The notes below the pieces were generated by a model. That model ran no database searches and had not been told where the DNA came from. It worked only from the letters and a program-made list of their open reading frames with translations. A DNA stretch of 64,000 bases, from assembly GCA_012727715.1 (NCBI GenBank), contig JAAYGN010000092.1:1-64000 (forward strand), written 5' to 3'. Source of the stretch: Desulfovibrionales bacterium (GTDB taxonomy: Bacteria > Desulfobacterota > Desulfovibrionia > Desulfovibrionales > Desulfomicrobiaceae). The translations under genes and the position numbers were made by a program. Positions 38,625 through 49,492 of the stretch are shown here, piece after piece. Each line of letters opens with the position of its first letter. Within the stretch, counting starts at the first letter, position 1.

Positions 38625-39860
38625 TTATCCCTCTCCAAAGGCGAGCTGATTCATGGTTTCCCGATCACGAAGGCCCAGAAAATACAGCACTCCATCCAAA
38701 CCCACATTGGAGATAGCCTGGCCTGCACCTTCACGCACTACAGGTTTGGCATGAAAGGCAATGCCCAAACCAGCCACGTCAAGCATGGGCAGATCATTGG
38801 CGCCATCACCCACAGCAATGACCTGGGCCAAAGAAATTTGCTCCTTGGCGGCAATTTCTCGCAAAAGCCTGGCCTTACCAGGACCATCAACAATGTCACC
38901 CACCAGATTACCTGTCAGGAGTCCATCCCGGATTTCCAGCTCATTGGCATGAACATAGTCTATGCCCAAATGGGCTTGCAAACGGTAACCAAAATATGTG
39001 AACCCACCAGACAAAATGGCAATGGTGTACCCCAAACTTTTCAATGTTCGGATTAAATGCTCAGCACCTTCGGTTAAAGGTAAGGTATCCGCAACCTCTT
39101 CCAGAACTGATACTGGTAAACCCTCTAGCAGACGAACACGTTCACGCAAGCTCTGGCTAAAGTCCAATTCCCCCCGCATGGCTCGTTCGGTAATACTTGC
39201 TACTTGTTGCCCTACTCCAGCTCGTTTGGCCAATTCATCAATGACTTCAGCCTGAATCAAGGTGGAGTCCATATCAAAGCAGACCAAACGACGAATACGG
39301 CGAAAAGCGGTATCTTCCTGAAAGCCAATATCAATCCCCTGCTGCCGAGAGAGATCTAAAAAAGCAGCACGCATGGCAGAAATATCTCGTGGCGTTCCGC
39401 GCACAGAAAACTCTACACAGGCTCTGGGTGTAGCCGGAACATTGATCAAGGACCGCCGTCCTGTCAGCCGCGTGATATTATCAATGGTCAGATTGTTATC
39501 CGCCACAATCTGGGCCAGCAGGGTGAGGTGTTCAGCAGTCAAAGTCCGCCCCAAAAGAGTGACAATATAGCGTTTGCGTCCCTGCATGGTTACCCAGGAT
39601 TCATAATTGTCCTCGGAAATAGGAGAAAACTTAAGAGTTAGACCTTGGGTATGAGCCCAGAACAATAAGTCTTTGACCACAGGGCAACTCTGATTTTCCC
39701 TGGGTACTTCAATGAGTACACCCAAGGATAATTCTTCATGAATGACTGACTGGCAAATATCCAAAATAGTCACTCCAGACTGGGCCAATTGCCCCATAAT
39801 GCCTGCCAAAAGACCATTACGGTCTGCTCCAGAAATTTGAATTAAAATTATTTCTCGCAT
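38625..39860 (-). CDS. serB: Phosphoserine phosphatase with N-terminal ACT-like domains
   Basis: CFDMDSTLIQAEVIDELAKRAGVG ... AVGDGANDLPMLDVAGLGIAFHAKP. Confidence 0.94.
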   Translation of the reverse strand: MREIILIQISGADRNGLLAGIMGQLAQSGVTILDICQSVIHEELSLGVLIEVPRENQSCPVVKDLLFWAHTQGLTLKFSPISEDNYESWVTMQGRKRYIVTLLGRTLTAEHLTLLAQIVADNNLTIDNITRLTGRRSLINVPATPRACVEFSVRGTPRDISAMRAAFLDLSRQQGIDIGFQEDTAFRRIRRLVCFDMDSTLIQAEVIDELAKRAGVGQQVASITERAMRGELDFSQSLRERVRLLEGLPVSVLEEVADTLPLTEGAEHLIRTLKSLGYTIAILSGGFTYFGYRLQAHLGIDYVHANELEIRDGLLTGNLVGDIVDGPGKARLLREIAAKEQISLAQVIAVGDGANDLPMLDVAGLGIAFHAKPVVREGAGQAISNVGLDGVLYFLGLRDRETMNQLAFGEG

Positions 39861-39862
39861 AA

Positions 39863-40702
39863 TTATTTGTGCATAAGCCCCCAAGTACGCATGGCTACCC
39901 ACTCCAATGTTACCGCAGGTTGTGCACCAAGGCGTAAACTTTCCAGGGCATTTTCAATAATAACACAGGTCTGACGCATGGAAACCACATCCAAACGCCT
40001 GCTTAAAATCTGGGCCAGGTTGGAAACTGGAACACCATAACCAGCCTGTACCAAAGACCGTTGCACTTCACGTAAAATACGTCCAGCCAGGTCTGTATCC
40101 ACAGCTCCTTTTTTGCTGGTACAATCCAAAAGATTGCCGCGGCCCGTTTGTATAAACTCACCCAATTTGTGCATCCAGTCCTGCAATTGAGGGTCACTTT
40201 CCTCAATCCTTGGCCAACTCAAGGTCAGTACAAAACTTCGAGAAACCAGTGTGGGCAAAAGAATTTCCCGAGTGGGAGCCAAAAGGACAAAGATATTACC
40301 CGGTCTTGGCTCTTCCAGGGACTTGAGCAAAGCATTGGCCGCAGCAGGAGTTAAGGCTTGGGCTTCGGCTACAACCATGACCCGATAACCATGCCCTACA
40401 GGAGGGTCACTGAGTACAGTGCGAATATCACGGATAGTTTCAATGGAAATGGTACCTAAAGCGCCATCCAAAAAAATAAGATCGCGATAGGTATCTTCAA
40501 TAATCTGGACACAAAGACGGCATTGCCCGCACGGTGCATGCTCTTGCTGACAATGAAGACGAGCAGCCCAAAACAGGCTCAAATTGCGGCGTTCCTCAAT
40601 GGTTCCGCCTTCAAGCAACAAAGAACTGGGTGGATATGAGGCCAATCGATCCAAAAATGTCCTCACCCGGGACTGACAAGCAATAGTCTGGCTCCAAAGC
40701 AT
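39863..40702 (-). CDS. holB: DNA polymerase III delta-prime subunit-like protein
   Basis: CGQCRLCVQIIEDTYRDLIFLD ... YRVMVVAEAQALTPAAANALLKSLEEPRPGNIFVLLAPTREILLPTLVSR. Confidence 0.83.
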   Translation of the reverse strand: MLWSQTIACQSRVRTFLDRLASYPPSSLLLEGGTIEERRNLSLFWAARLHCQQEHAPCGQCRLCVQIIEDTYRDLIFLDGALGTISIETIRDIRTVLSDPPVGHGYRVMVVAEAQALTPAAANALLKSLEEPRPGNIFVLLAPTREILLPTLVSRSFVLTLSWPRIEESDPQLQDWMHKLGEFIQTGRGNLLDCTSKKGAVDTDLAGRILREVQRSLVQAGYGVPVSNLAQILSRRLDVVSMRQTCVIIENALESLRLGAQPAVTLEWVAMRTWGLMHK

Positions 40703-40724
40703 GCCGTACAAAAATAAACGTATG

Positions 40725-42002
40725 CTAGGAACGGATAATGGTTTGATCTCGGTCCGGACCCACAGAAACAATACCTACCGGGATACCCAATATTTCTTCA
40801 ATGCGCGCAATGTAGTCTCGAGTGGTCTGGGGCAATGCATGGTAATTGCGACAACCAGAAATATCCTCCTGCCAACCTGGAAGGGTTTCATAGACAGGCT
40901 GAACTTGGGCCATGCCATTTTCTTCTTGTGGCGGATAGGTTATTTCTTGTCCTTTATATTGGTAAGCCACACAAATTTTCAATTCATCCAGGCCACCCAA
41001 GACATCGAGTTTGGTCAAAGCGATTTCCGTTGGCCCGTTAAGACGCTGAGACTCACGCAACACAACCAAATCCAGCCAGCCGCAACGACGTTTGCGGCCA
41101 GTAGTGGCACCAAACTCTGCCCCTTGAGTTTGCAAATAGCTACCAACTTCATCTTGAAGTTCTGTGGGAAAAGGCCCAGCCCCCACACGAGTTGTATACG
41201 CCTTGACGATGGCCACAACACGTTCAAGCATATGCGGTGGACATCCCGCCCCTATAGCAGCACTGCCGGCAACAGTATTGGAAGAGGTCACAAAGGGATA
41301 GGTACCATGATCTATATCCAGATGCGTACCCTGAGCTCCTTCAAAGAGGATTCCTTGGCTCGCATAGTCCTGAATAATTGTAGAAATATCACCAAGATAG
41401 GGGGCTAAACGCCGGGCAATGGGGAGAAGCTGATCAAAGATACCTGCTGCTGATAGTGGCACCTGGCCATACAACCCTTGGAGCAGAGCATTCTTTTCAA
41501 CCAAAGCTTTTTCAATTTTATGTCGCAGCAAAGGCTCATTCGCCAGATCTGCGGCGCGAATACCAATACGAGCGGCTTTATCTTCGTAGCATGGACCAAT
41601 ACCCCGACCTGTGGTTCCAATTTTATCAGCACCTGATTTGAAATTTTCACGAGCTCCATCAATAGCCCGGTGATACGGCATAATCAGTTGGGCTTTATTG
41701 CTGATCACCAGCCGTGCAGGACTGACATCCACTCCAGACATCTCCAGCTTGTCCATTTCCGCACAAAAAACAAAAGGATCGAGTACCACACCATTACCAA
41801 TGAGGCATTTTTTGCCCTGATGCAAAATACCAGAAGGAATAAGATGCAAAATAGTTTGCTGACCATTGACAACCAGGGTGTGTCCAGCATTATTACCCCC
41901 CTGAAAACGAACAATGGCGCCAACTTCCGTGGTCAACAAATCAACAATTTTTCCTTTTCCCTCATCGCCCCATTGGGCACCAATAACAACTATATTGGCC
42001 AT
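40725..42002 (-). CDS. purA: Adenylosuccinate synthetase
   Basis: [22 protein letters not shown] ... [12 protein letters not shown] ... [17 protein letters not shown]. Confidence 0.97.
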   Translation of the reverse strand: MANIVVIGAQWGDEGKGKIVDLLTTEVGAIVRFQGGNNAGHTLVVNGQQTILHLIPSGILHQGKKCLIGNGVVLDPFVFCAEMDKLEMSGVDVSPARLVISNKAQLIMPYHRAIDGARENFKSGADKIGTTGRGIGPCYEDKAARIGIRAADLANEPLLRHKIEKALVEKNALLQGLYGQVPLSAAGIFDQLLPIARRLAPYLGDISTIIQDYASQGILFEGAQGTHLDIDHGTYPFVTSSNTVAGSAAIGAGCPPHMLERVVAIVKAYTTRVGAGPFPTELQDEVGSYLQTQGAEFGATTGRKRRCGWLDLVVLRESQRLNGPTEIALTKLDVLGGLDELKICVAYQYKGQEITYPPQEENGMAQVQPVYETLPGWQEDISGCRNYHALPQTTRDYIARIEEILGIPVGIVSVGPDRDQTIIRS

Positions 42003-42235
42003 AAATCTGGTCTCCTTGTCTTGGTGTTACGCCCCTTTGCACAATGGCAAATGGCTTTCATCTGTACGAGGCGGTTGACAATGTGTCAATTTATCTTGCT
42101 CATTGTTTTGCCGCATGTGGTCTTGTTTTCTCAATCCAGGTCCAAAAATCCAGGTTTGCCGTTTGAAACAGTGCGTGCTAGGTGCGTTTCTTTCAGCTTC
42201 TTTGTAGGGGATTCCCAAATAATTTTGGAGAAAAT

Positions 42236-43510
42236 ATGTCTAATCTCAAAAAAATGTATCATACCATGCATACAGATCCTTTCCCTGAGACCTTAACCCT
42301 GACTCTGGGCCAGCAGACCATCAGCTATACGAAAAAAACCTGGGATATTGATGGCACACAAATGGGGCTGCGTTATGGTGAAAATCCAGATCAGCCAGCT
42401 GCTCTGTATGCAATTGCCTCGGGAGCACTCACCCTGGACGGAATAAGTTTTCAGCAAGGACAACACAAACTGGTCTCTGCTTTGACGGAAGACAACCTTA
42501 TTCAGTTTGGTAAGCACCCTGGAAAAATCAATCTCACCGATGTAGATAACGGCATAAATATTTTACAATATCTTACGGCCAAGCCCGCAGCAATTATCCT
42601 CAAGCATAACAATCCCTGTGGTGCAGCGTGGTCCGATGACGGACTGTATCCTGCTCTGGCCAAAGCTTTTACTGCGGACCGCATTGCCGCCTTTGGAGGT
42701 ACCATTGTCGTCAATCGGCCTGTAGATAAAACCTGCGCCCAATGTATAACTTCCAGTTATTTTGAAGTCATTGCTGCCCCAGACTATGATGACCAAGCGG
42801 TGGAACTTCTCAAAACGAAAAAAAATTTGCGGATCATTCGTATTCCTGCTTTAGGACATTTGGAACAGGTTATTGGTATTCCATTTCTGGACATCAAATC
42901 TTTGCTCGATGGCGGCCTGATTCTTCAATCATCATTTTGTAATCGTATTTTGAATCCAGCTGATTTTCTTGCAGCTGAAGCAACCAAGGATGGCACCACA
43001 TATCTGGCACGCAGGCCCACTACCCAAGAAGCTGAGGACCTGCTTTTTGCTTGGGCAGTGGAAGCTGGAGTTACTTCCAATTCTATTATTTTTGCTCGCA
43101 ATGGAGCAACCATTGCCATTGGTACTGGTGAACAAGACCGGGTAGGATGTGTGGAGCTCACCATCCAGAAGGCATATACCAAGTATGCGGATCGACTGGC
43201 TTTTGAACGTCATGGTCTGTCTTTGTACGAGCTGAAGGAACAAGGACAAACCAGTGCAGATCTGGCTCAGGCCTTATCTGCAATTTTACAGGAAACCAAG
43301 GCCAACAAAGGAGGCTTACCTGGGTCTGTCCTGGTTTCTGATGGTTTTTTCCCTTTTCGTGATGGAGTCGATCTGGCCATTGCTCAAGGGGTAACCGCCA
43401 TTGCCCAGCCTGGAGGCTCCATTCGTGATCCTGAAATCATTCAAGCCGTTAATGAAGCCATCCCGCAGGTTGCCATGGTTTTCACTGGTCAAAGATCATT
43501 TAAACACTAA
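42236..43510 (+). CDS. AICAR transformylase (stand-alone PurH C-terminal domain)
   Basis: LRYGENPDQPAALYA ... ILKHNNPCGAA ... SDGFFPFRDGVDLAIAQGVTAIAQPGGSIRDPEIIQAVNE ... MVFTGQRSFKH. Confidence 0.93.
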   Translation: MSNLKKMYHTMHTDPFPETLTLTLGQQTISYTKKTWDIDGTQMGLRYGENPDQPAALYAIASGALTLDGISFQQGQHKLVSALTEDNLIQFGKHPGKINLTDVDNGINILQYLTAKPAAIILKHNNPCGAAWSDDGLYPALAKAFTADRIAAFGGTIVVNRPVDKTCAQCITSSYFEVIAAPDYDDQAVELLKTKKNLRIIRIPALGHLEQVIGIPFLDIKSLLDGGLILQSSFCNRILNPADFLAAEATKDGTTYLARRPTTQEAEDLLFAWAVEAGVTSNSIIFARNGATIAIGTGEQDRVGCVELTIQKAYTKYADRLAFERHGLSLYELKEQGQTSADLAQALSAILQETKANKGGLPGSVLVSDGFFPFRDGVDLAIAQGVTAIAQPGGSIRDPEIIQAVNEAIPQVAMVFTGQRSFKH

Positions 43511-43579
43511 TGTACTACCCTGCTAAGGTATGCGTAAAAGCTACTTCAAGCAGCGCGCTTTATGCGCATAAGGCCTTTT

Positions 43580-45625
43580 ATGTCTGCCATGAGTACCCCA
43601 CAAGCTGGGTGTATTGTCGAGTTTTTGCAAAACAACCAACCCGTGATTGCTTGGGTGTTGGAGATACAAGGAGCAAGATTACGTCTTTTCACTGCCAGCC
43701 AGCGTGAAATGAAATTGCCCATTTCCAGAGTCTTACCCTGGATCGGGCCACAATACTCCACAGGAGCCAGTCGCCAGGAAATACTTGACCACCTGCTTAC
43801 TCATCACGGCCAACGTGAGCGAATAGCAGATTCTGTGGACACCCTGGAAATTTGGGAGCTGGCCCAAGGAGAAGTGGAAGAAGCAGAAATAGACTGGTTT
43901 GCCAGCCTTATTGGTGAATCTGATGACGCAGACCAAAGAGCCGGACTGGGCCGAAAACTCCTGCAAACCAAAACTCACTTTCGATTTACCCCACCCAAAT
44001 TTGAAATCTATTCTCTGGACATTGTTGAGCGTCGCCAAGAAGAATTGCGCAAGGCTAAAGAACGTGAACGCCTGGTGGGCTTTGGGCAGGATTTTTTACG
44101 TGCGTTGTGGGAGCGTTTTTGCAAACGAAAACAATCCTTGCCTGAGACCAACCCAGAGCAGGAAGAGCGGTTACGTGATCTTTTGATGACTCGCATTACT
44201 AGTCCTGATGATCGGGATTCAGAGGCATTATGGAAGGTCATGAGCCAGGGATTGCCTGAAGACCCTTTTTTACCTCTCTATTTAGCCCAGGCGTGGGGTA
44301 TTGTTACACAACATTTCAATGTGCATCTGGCACGGGCTGGATACGCATGGAGCTCGCAATGGGCCGAAAAACATACGGAAGCCATCTCCACCATTAAAGC
44401 CACAGTTCTCTCCAGGGCAGCTGAGCCCATTTTGAAGATTATGACCATAGATGCGGCCAGTACCCAAGATTTGGATGATGGTTTTTCTTTGGAAAAAACA
44501 AACACTGGCTATCTTCTGCACCAGGCTCTGGCCTGTCCTGCCCTAGGTTGGGAATTTGATTCTGCCTTGGACCGAGATGTCCAACACCGCTACACCTCTT
44601 TGTATCTGCCCGAGGGGACCAGTCACATGCTTCCCCAAGAGCTGGGCACTGGTTTTTTTAGTCTGGCCAAAGGACAAAAACGGCCTGCCCTGGTTATTAC
44701 TTTTGATCTTGATGAGCAGGCCCGGCTCCGCTCCTGTTCTCCTCAAGTGGCCTGGGTGCATATCAATACAAATTGGACTTTTACAGAAGTGGAAGAAGAT
44801 CTTGCCTCAGATAAAACAACGCTGCTGACCCACGCTCACACTTTGGCCATGCTGCTGCGCCAGCAGCGTGTTGCTGCTGACCATGCTGTCATCATGGAGC
44901 AACCTGATCCGCAAATTGTTCTGCAAGGAGATTTGACACAGCCCACAGTCCATATTGTTCAGCCCAAACCTACGTCCAAAGCCCAAATGATCGTCTCGGA
45001 ATTCATGATCCTGGCCAATAAAACCATGGCTGCCTGGGCATTGGAGCACGACGTTCCTTTGTTATTTCGCACGCAAAACATCACCTTACCTGCAGAAAAT
45101 GCCGGAGTTTGGAGTGATCCCACAGATATTTATCGATTGATTAATACTATGGGTCCCTCCATTTTGGAATGTGAACCCAAGCGCCATGCAACCTTGGGGG
45201 CTACAGCCTATGCTCCTGTTACATCGCCTTTGCGCCGCTATTCTGACTTCATTAATATGGCACAAATTATTGGAAAATTGACGGGCCAAGGGCGCTTGTT
45301 GGATAAAAATACCTTGGAAAACTTACTTCCTGTTCTATCTGCTCGCGCTGAAGCAACGGGACAGGTACAACGTCTGCGTTTACGATACTGGAAATATGAA
45401 TATTTTCGTCAAAACAGCAAAAAAATGCGCTGGTCCGGAATAATTGTCGATCCTGGATCCATGTTAACCACCATTGCTTTGCCAGATGTACAACTTTTTT
45501 TAAAAGCTCCACGTAAAATTTTTGGTGACAAAGTGCGTGTGGGTCAACGATTTGCCATCCGTATTGGTCGAGTTGATCCTTTGGCCGGTGAAATAAAAAT
45601 CATTGAGGCTTGGGAAGAGGAATAA
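43580..45625 (+). CDS. RNB-domain (RNase II-type) ribonuclease
   Basis: KIMTIDAASTQDLDDGFSLEK RNB metal motif; YAPVTSPLRRYSDFINMAQI. Confidence 0.88.
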   Translation: MSAMSTPQAGCIVEFLQNNQPVIAWVLEIQGARLRLFTASQREMKLPISRVLPWIGPQYSTGASRQEILDHLLTHHGQRERIADSVDTLEIWELAQGEVEEAEIDWFASLIGESDDADQRAGLGRKLLQTKTHFRFTPPKFEIYSLDIVERRQEELRKAKERERLVGFGQDFLRALWERFCKRKQSLPETNPEQEERLRDLLMTRITSPDDRDSEALWKVMSQGLPEDPFLPLYLAQAWGIVTQHFNVHLARAGYAWSSQWAEKHTEAISTIKATVLSRAAEPILKIMTIDAASTQDLDDGFSLEKTNTGYLLHQALACPALGWEFDSALDRDVQHRYTSLYLPEGTSHMLPQELGTGFFSLAKGQKRPALVITFDLDEQARLRSCSPQVAWVHINTNWTFTEVEEDLASDKTTLLTHAHTLAMLLRQQRVAADHAVIMEQPDPQIVLQGDLTQPTVHIVQPKPTSKAQMIVSEFMILANKTMAAWALEHDVPLLFRTQNITLPAENAGVWSDPTDIYRLINTMGPSILECEPKRHATLGATAYAPVTSPLRRYSDFINMAQIIGKLTGQGRLLDKNTLENLLPVLSARAEATGQVQRLRLRYWKYEYFRQNSKKMRWSGIIVDPGSMLTTIALPDVQLFLKAPRKIFGDKVRVGQRFAIRIGRVDPLAGEIKIIEAWEEE

Positions 45626-45698
45626 TCTTGTCCCCTTGGATTTTTTAGCGTAATAGATATAAAGACATGGCAACATTCACAAACCAAGGAGAATAATT

Positions 45699-46286
45699 AT
45701 GGCAACAATATTTTGGCTGGCAATAAGTTATTTAATTGGTGCCTTGCCTTTTGGGCTCATTGTATCCAGATCGTGCTGCAATGTTGATCCTCGTCAGCAA
45801 GGAAGTGGCAATATTGGAGCAACCAATGTTGGCCGTGTATGTGGCACAAAATATGGCGCTCTGACTTTGGGGTTGGATATTCTTAAAGGATTTATTCCTG
45901 TATTTTTAGCATCATTTTTTTCAGACTCAGGTTTTTTTCTCTCCCTCGTAGCTTTAGCTGCCGTTAGCGGTCATATGTTTTCTGTCTTTTTGAATGGTCA
46001 GGGTGGTAAAGGCGTTGCAACCTGGGCTGGTGCCTTTGCAGCCATTTCTTTTTCTGGCACTGTATTTTGTGGACTGGTCTTTTTAATTGCTCTCTACTTT
46101 TTTAATTATGTCTCTTTAGCCTCCATGACCATGGTAGCTTTGATGCCCATCGTCCTGTTGTTTAAAGGTCATTGGGGTGCTATTCCTCTTGCTCTTGTAC
46201 TTATGGCTCTCATCTTTTGGAGACACGCAGAAAATATTCAACGCCTAAAAACAGGGGAAGAAAATTCCTGGAAAACTACGAGCTAA
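45699..46286 (+). CDS. plsY: Glycerol-3-phosphate acyltransferase PlsY
   Basis: YLIGALPFGLIVSR ... QGSGNIGATNVGRVCG ... LNGQGGKGVATWAG. Confidence 0.95.
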   Translation: MATIFWLAISYLIGALPFGLIVSRSCCNVDPRQQGSGNIGATNVGRVCGTKYGALTLGLDILKGFIPVFLASFFSDSGFFLSLVALAAVSGHMFSVFLNGQGGKGVATWAGAFAAISFSGTVFCGLVFLIALYFFNYVSLASMTMVALMPIVLLFKGHWGAIPLALVLMALIFWRHAENIQRLKTGEENSWKTTS

Positions 46287-46304
46287 CGCGATAACTCACC
46301 GCAT

Positions 46305-46344
46305 ATAAAAAACGCCATAACAACATTGTTATGGCGTTTTTTAT
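46305..46344. terminator. Bidirectional terminator between convergent plsY and the glycosylation locus
   Basis: Perfect 19-bp inverted repeat ataaaaaacgccataacaa-ca-ttgttatggcgttttttat. Confidence 0.88.
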
Positions 46345-46363
46345 GGTCAAGCCAGTCCAAATT

Positions 46364-48247
46364 TTAATGCAAAACACATGAACTCGCATTGGGCGCATAC
46401 TCCGGCACTATATTGGACAATTGGCATCTAATATCCTCAGCTTGGAACCTCTCGGCCAAACCAATCAGTGTCTTGATATCCTTAAAAAAATTTGCCTGTA
46501 CTGCCCCTTCAGAACTTCGTAAAACCATGATCAAATCATGTCCGGTTTCCAACACATCCTCACCCTCGGTAATCAGTTCCTCATATAATTTTTCGCCAGG
46601 TCGCAATCCAATGAATTTTATACCAATATCCGCTGGATCCCGACCAGACAAAAGGATCAAATCCCGAGCCAAGTCAGCAATACGTATTGGCTGACCCATT
46701 TTAAGCAAAAACACTTCTCCGCCCTGTCCTTGAGCCCCTGCCTGAACAATAAGTTGGGCAGCTTCAGGTATGGTCATAAAATATCGCGTTACTTCTGGGT
46801 CTGTCACAGTTACTGGGCCACCACGCTCAATTTGGCTGCGAAAAAGTGGAATGACTGATCCCGACGATCCCAGCACATTCCCAAAGCGTACCGCCATAAA
46901 TATGGTTTTTCCTCCTGTTAGCCCCAGCATAATCTTTTCTGCTACACGCTTGGAAGCACCCATAACATTGGTGGGACGTACAGCTTTATCCGTGGATACC
47001 AACACAAAACGCTGCACGTCATATTCTACAGACAATTCCATGACCACTTGTGAACCAAGAATATTATTGGTCACGGCCTGCCAGGGATTAAGCTCCAGCA
47101 TAGGTACGTGCTTATATGCCGCAGCATGAAAAACAACTGCTGGCTGATACTGCTGAAATACTGCATCCATGAGCACACGATCTTGTACTTGTCCCAATAC
47201 AGCCCGGTATGAAGAAAAATCTATCTGGTGTAAAAGCTCCATTTCCATGGAGTAAAGATTTTCCTCTCCAGCATCCACCATCACCAGCAGTCCGGGCTTA
47301 AAACGAACAATCTGACGACAGAGTTCCGACCCAATAGACCCTCCAGCTCCAGTAACCAAAACCACTTTATCTTGAAGATATTCCTCAATACCTGGAATAT
47401 CGAGATGTATTTCCGAACGGCCCAATAAATCTTCATAACGTACATCTGCCAAAGCCTTAATGCTCACCCGACCGCTCACTATATCCTGCAGGGCGGGCAT
47501 TTTTTTCAATCTAACCCGGGCAGATTCACACATAGTTATAACTTCACGTAGCTGACTTCCTTGCGATCCAGCAGCATTGATGAGTACCTCGTCAATGGCC
47601 ATCTCCTGAATCAAATGCGGCAGACGGGATACAGGCCCATATATAGGCAGACCATGAATACGACGACCAATACGCACCGCATCATCATCAACAAAGCCAG
47701 CCAATTCAAAATTATTGCCTCCCGGCCCCATCATTTCCCGGGCCAGGCGTGCACCAATGTCATCAGCCCCAACAATCAAAGCCCGATATCTGGAGCCATG
47801 CCCAACTCCTGCCTTTGAAGATGGGTACATGGCCTCATAGGCGATACGAATAAAAATACGTGCCCCACTGGCCAAAAGAAAGGTCAAAAGAAAATCAAGA
47901 ATAAAGACTGATCTGGGAAAACCCTGAAACTGGGTGGTCAAGGCAATATAAGCAACCAAAATACATTCAGACAAGATCGCTGCACTGCCAATACGCCACA
48001 AGTCGCTTAGACCTGTATAGCGCCACATGCCCCGATACAGGCCAAAAGCACCAAAACAAACCAGTTTACACGTCACAGCTACAGGCAAAATCTCCAGCAT
48101 GGAGCCCAAAAACATATCTGGAATTTCAAACTCAAAACGAAGGCCATAGGCACTGATAAGCGCCAGAGCAAACAACCCAGCTTCACCCACAATCATGACA
48201 TAAAAATTTTTATTCTTAAAAAGCTGGGAAGGTGAAAAGGCACTCAT
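46364..48247 (-). CDS. Membrane-bound nucleoside-diphosphate-sugar 4,6-dehydratase (CapD/WbpM/PglF family)
   Basis: N-terminal TM region; VLVTGAGGSIGSELCRQIVRF; FHAAAYKHVPMLELNP; VSTDKAVRPTNVMGASKRVAE. Confidence 0.92.
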   Translation of the reverse strand: MSAFSPSQLFKNKNFYVMIVGEAGLFALALISAYGLRFEFEIPDMFLGSMLEILPVAVTCKLVCFGAFGLYRGMWRYTGLSDLWRIGSAAILSECILVAYIALTTQFQGFPRSVFILDFLLTFLLASGARIFIRIAYEAMYPSSKAGVGHGSRYRALIVGADDIGARLAREMMGPGGNNFELAGFVDDDAVRIGRRIHGLPIYGPVSRLPHLIQEMAIDEVLINAAGSQGSQLREVITMCESARVRLKKMPALQDIVSGRVSIKALADVRYEDLLGRSEIHLDIPGIEEYLQDKVVLVTGAGGSIGSELCRQIVRFKPGLLVMVDAGEENLYSMEMELLHQIDFSSYRAVLGQVQDRVLMDAVFQQYQPAVVFHAAAYKHVPMLELNPWQAVTNNILGSQVVMELSVEYDVQRFVLVSTDKAVRPTNVMGASKRVAEKIMLGLTGGKTIFMAVRFGNVLGSSGSVIPLFRSQIERGGPVTVTDPEVTRYFMTIPEAAQLIVQAGAQGQGGEVFLLKMGQPIRIADLARDLILLSGRDPADIGIKFIGLRPGEKLYEELITEGEDVLETGHDLIMVLRSSEGAVQANFFKDIKTLIGLAERFQAEDIRCQLSNIVPEYAPNASSCVLH

Positions 48248-48313
48248 GAGATATCCTTCTAAATTCTATGGACCTATTGTATGAAGCACTAAATGACAGC
48301 AAACACCACAGGC

Positions 48314-49492
48314 TTACATACGAGTTGCAGCACTCATGACCTTGGTGACCACAGCTACGACCTGCTCCATATCTTCAGCGTTCAAAGTCGGATGTACCAA
48401 AAAAAGCAAACTGCGCTGCCCAAGGTTGGCGGCCACAGGTAGCGGTTTTTTTGGACTCAAGCCAGTGCGCATAAAAGCCTGTTCTCGATAAATTTCCGGG
48501 CAAATTCCAGCCAGGCAAGGTACACCAGCAGACCGAATTTCTGCAACGATTCGGTCCCGATCCCAACCTTGAGCCAATGTCGAGAGATCCACAGAAAGAT
48601 AAAATTTATAATAGGCATGGAAAAAATCCTGGCCTGGGACCTGGATGTCCATTCCAGACAAATACTTCAGCCCATTGATCAGGATCTGGGCATTTGCCCG
48701 GCGCTGGGTCACCCATTGGTCCAGCTTGGACAATTGGATACGGCCAATGGCCGCCTGCATCTCGGTCATGCGCCAATTGGTGCCAAAGGATTCATGGACA
48801 AAACGAAATCCACTCCCAATATGGGGTGTATGCATGAGGGTCCAGCTCTTGCCATGGTCCTTATAGGCCCAGGCCCGCTCAAAAGCTGTCTGGTCATCCA
48901 CAAGCAGCATGCCCCCTTCACCCCCGGTGGTCATGATCTTGTCCTGACAAAAGGAAAAGGCTGCCGCATGTCCCAAAGAACCAACAGGTCTGCCTTTATA
49001 TTGGGCACCATGGGCCTGGGCGCAATCTTCAATAACAATGAGATCATGCTCCCTGGCGAGGTCCATAATGGGGTCCATGTCACAGGGCCAACCCACCAGA
49101 TGCACGCAAATAATAGCTTTGGTGCGTGGGGTCAGGACCTGGGCAATGGTTTGGGCGGTGATATTACGTGAAATAGGATCCACATCAGCCAGCACCGGAC
49201 GCGCTCCCCGAGCCACCACACAGCTGGCTGAAGCAATAAATGTCCAGCATGAGGTAATGACCTCATCCCCTGGCTCAATGCCAAAAGCCTCCAGTGCCAA
49301 TTCCAGAGCCACAGTGCCATTGGCCAAGCTGATAGCCTGATTCCGTCCTACATAGGCGGCAAATTCCTGTTCAAAAAGCCGACATTCCTGACCTGTCCAA
49401 TAATTGACCTGGCCTGAGGCCAGGACACGCTCCACTGCCTCGCGTTCGTCTGGGGAAAAAACTGGCCAAGGGGGGAAAGAAGTATTTAGCAT
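48314..49492 (-). CDS. DegT/DnrJ/EryC1/StrS (PglE-like) sugar aminotransferase
   Basis: NGTVALELALEAFGIEPGDEVITSCWTFIASA; VIEDCAQAHGA; SFCQDKIMTTGGEGGML. Confidence 0.92.
   Translation of the reverse strand: MLNTSFPPWPVFSPDEREAVERVLASGQVNYWTGQECRLFEQEFAAYVGRNQAISLANGTVALELALEAFGIEPGDEVITSCWTFIASASCVVARGARPVLADVDPISRNITAQTIAQVLTPRTKAIICVHLVGWPCDMDPIMDLAREHDLIVIEDCAQAHGAQYKGRPVGSLGHAAAFSFCQDKIMTTGGEGGMLLVDDQTAFERAWAYKDHGKSWTLMHTPHIGSGFRFVHESFGTNWRMTEMQAAIGRIQLSKLDQWVTQRRANAQILINGLKYLSGMDIQVPGQDFFHAYYKFYLSVDLSTLAQGWDRDRIVAEIRSAGVPCLAGICPEIYREQAFMRTGLSPKKPLPVAANLGQRSLLFLVHPTLNAEDMEQVVAVVTKVMSAATRM

Noticed and set aside
39863-40702. Degenerate P-loop (LLLEGGTIEERR) in the HolB-like protein as a sign of a pseudogene
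   Set aside because: Delta-prime clamp-loader subunits commonly lack a functional Walker A motif; the ORF is otherwise complete.
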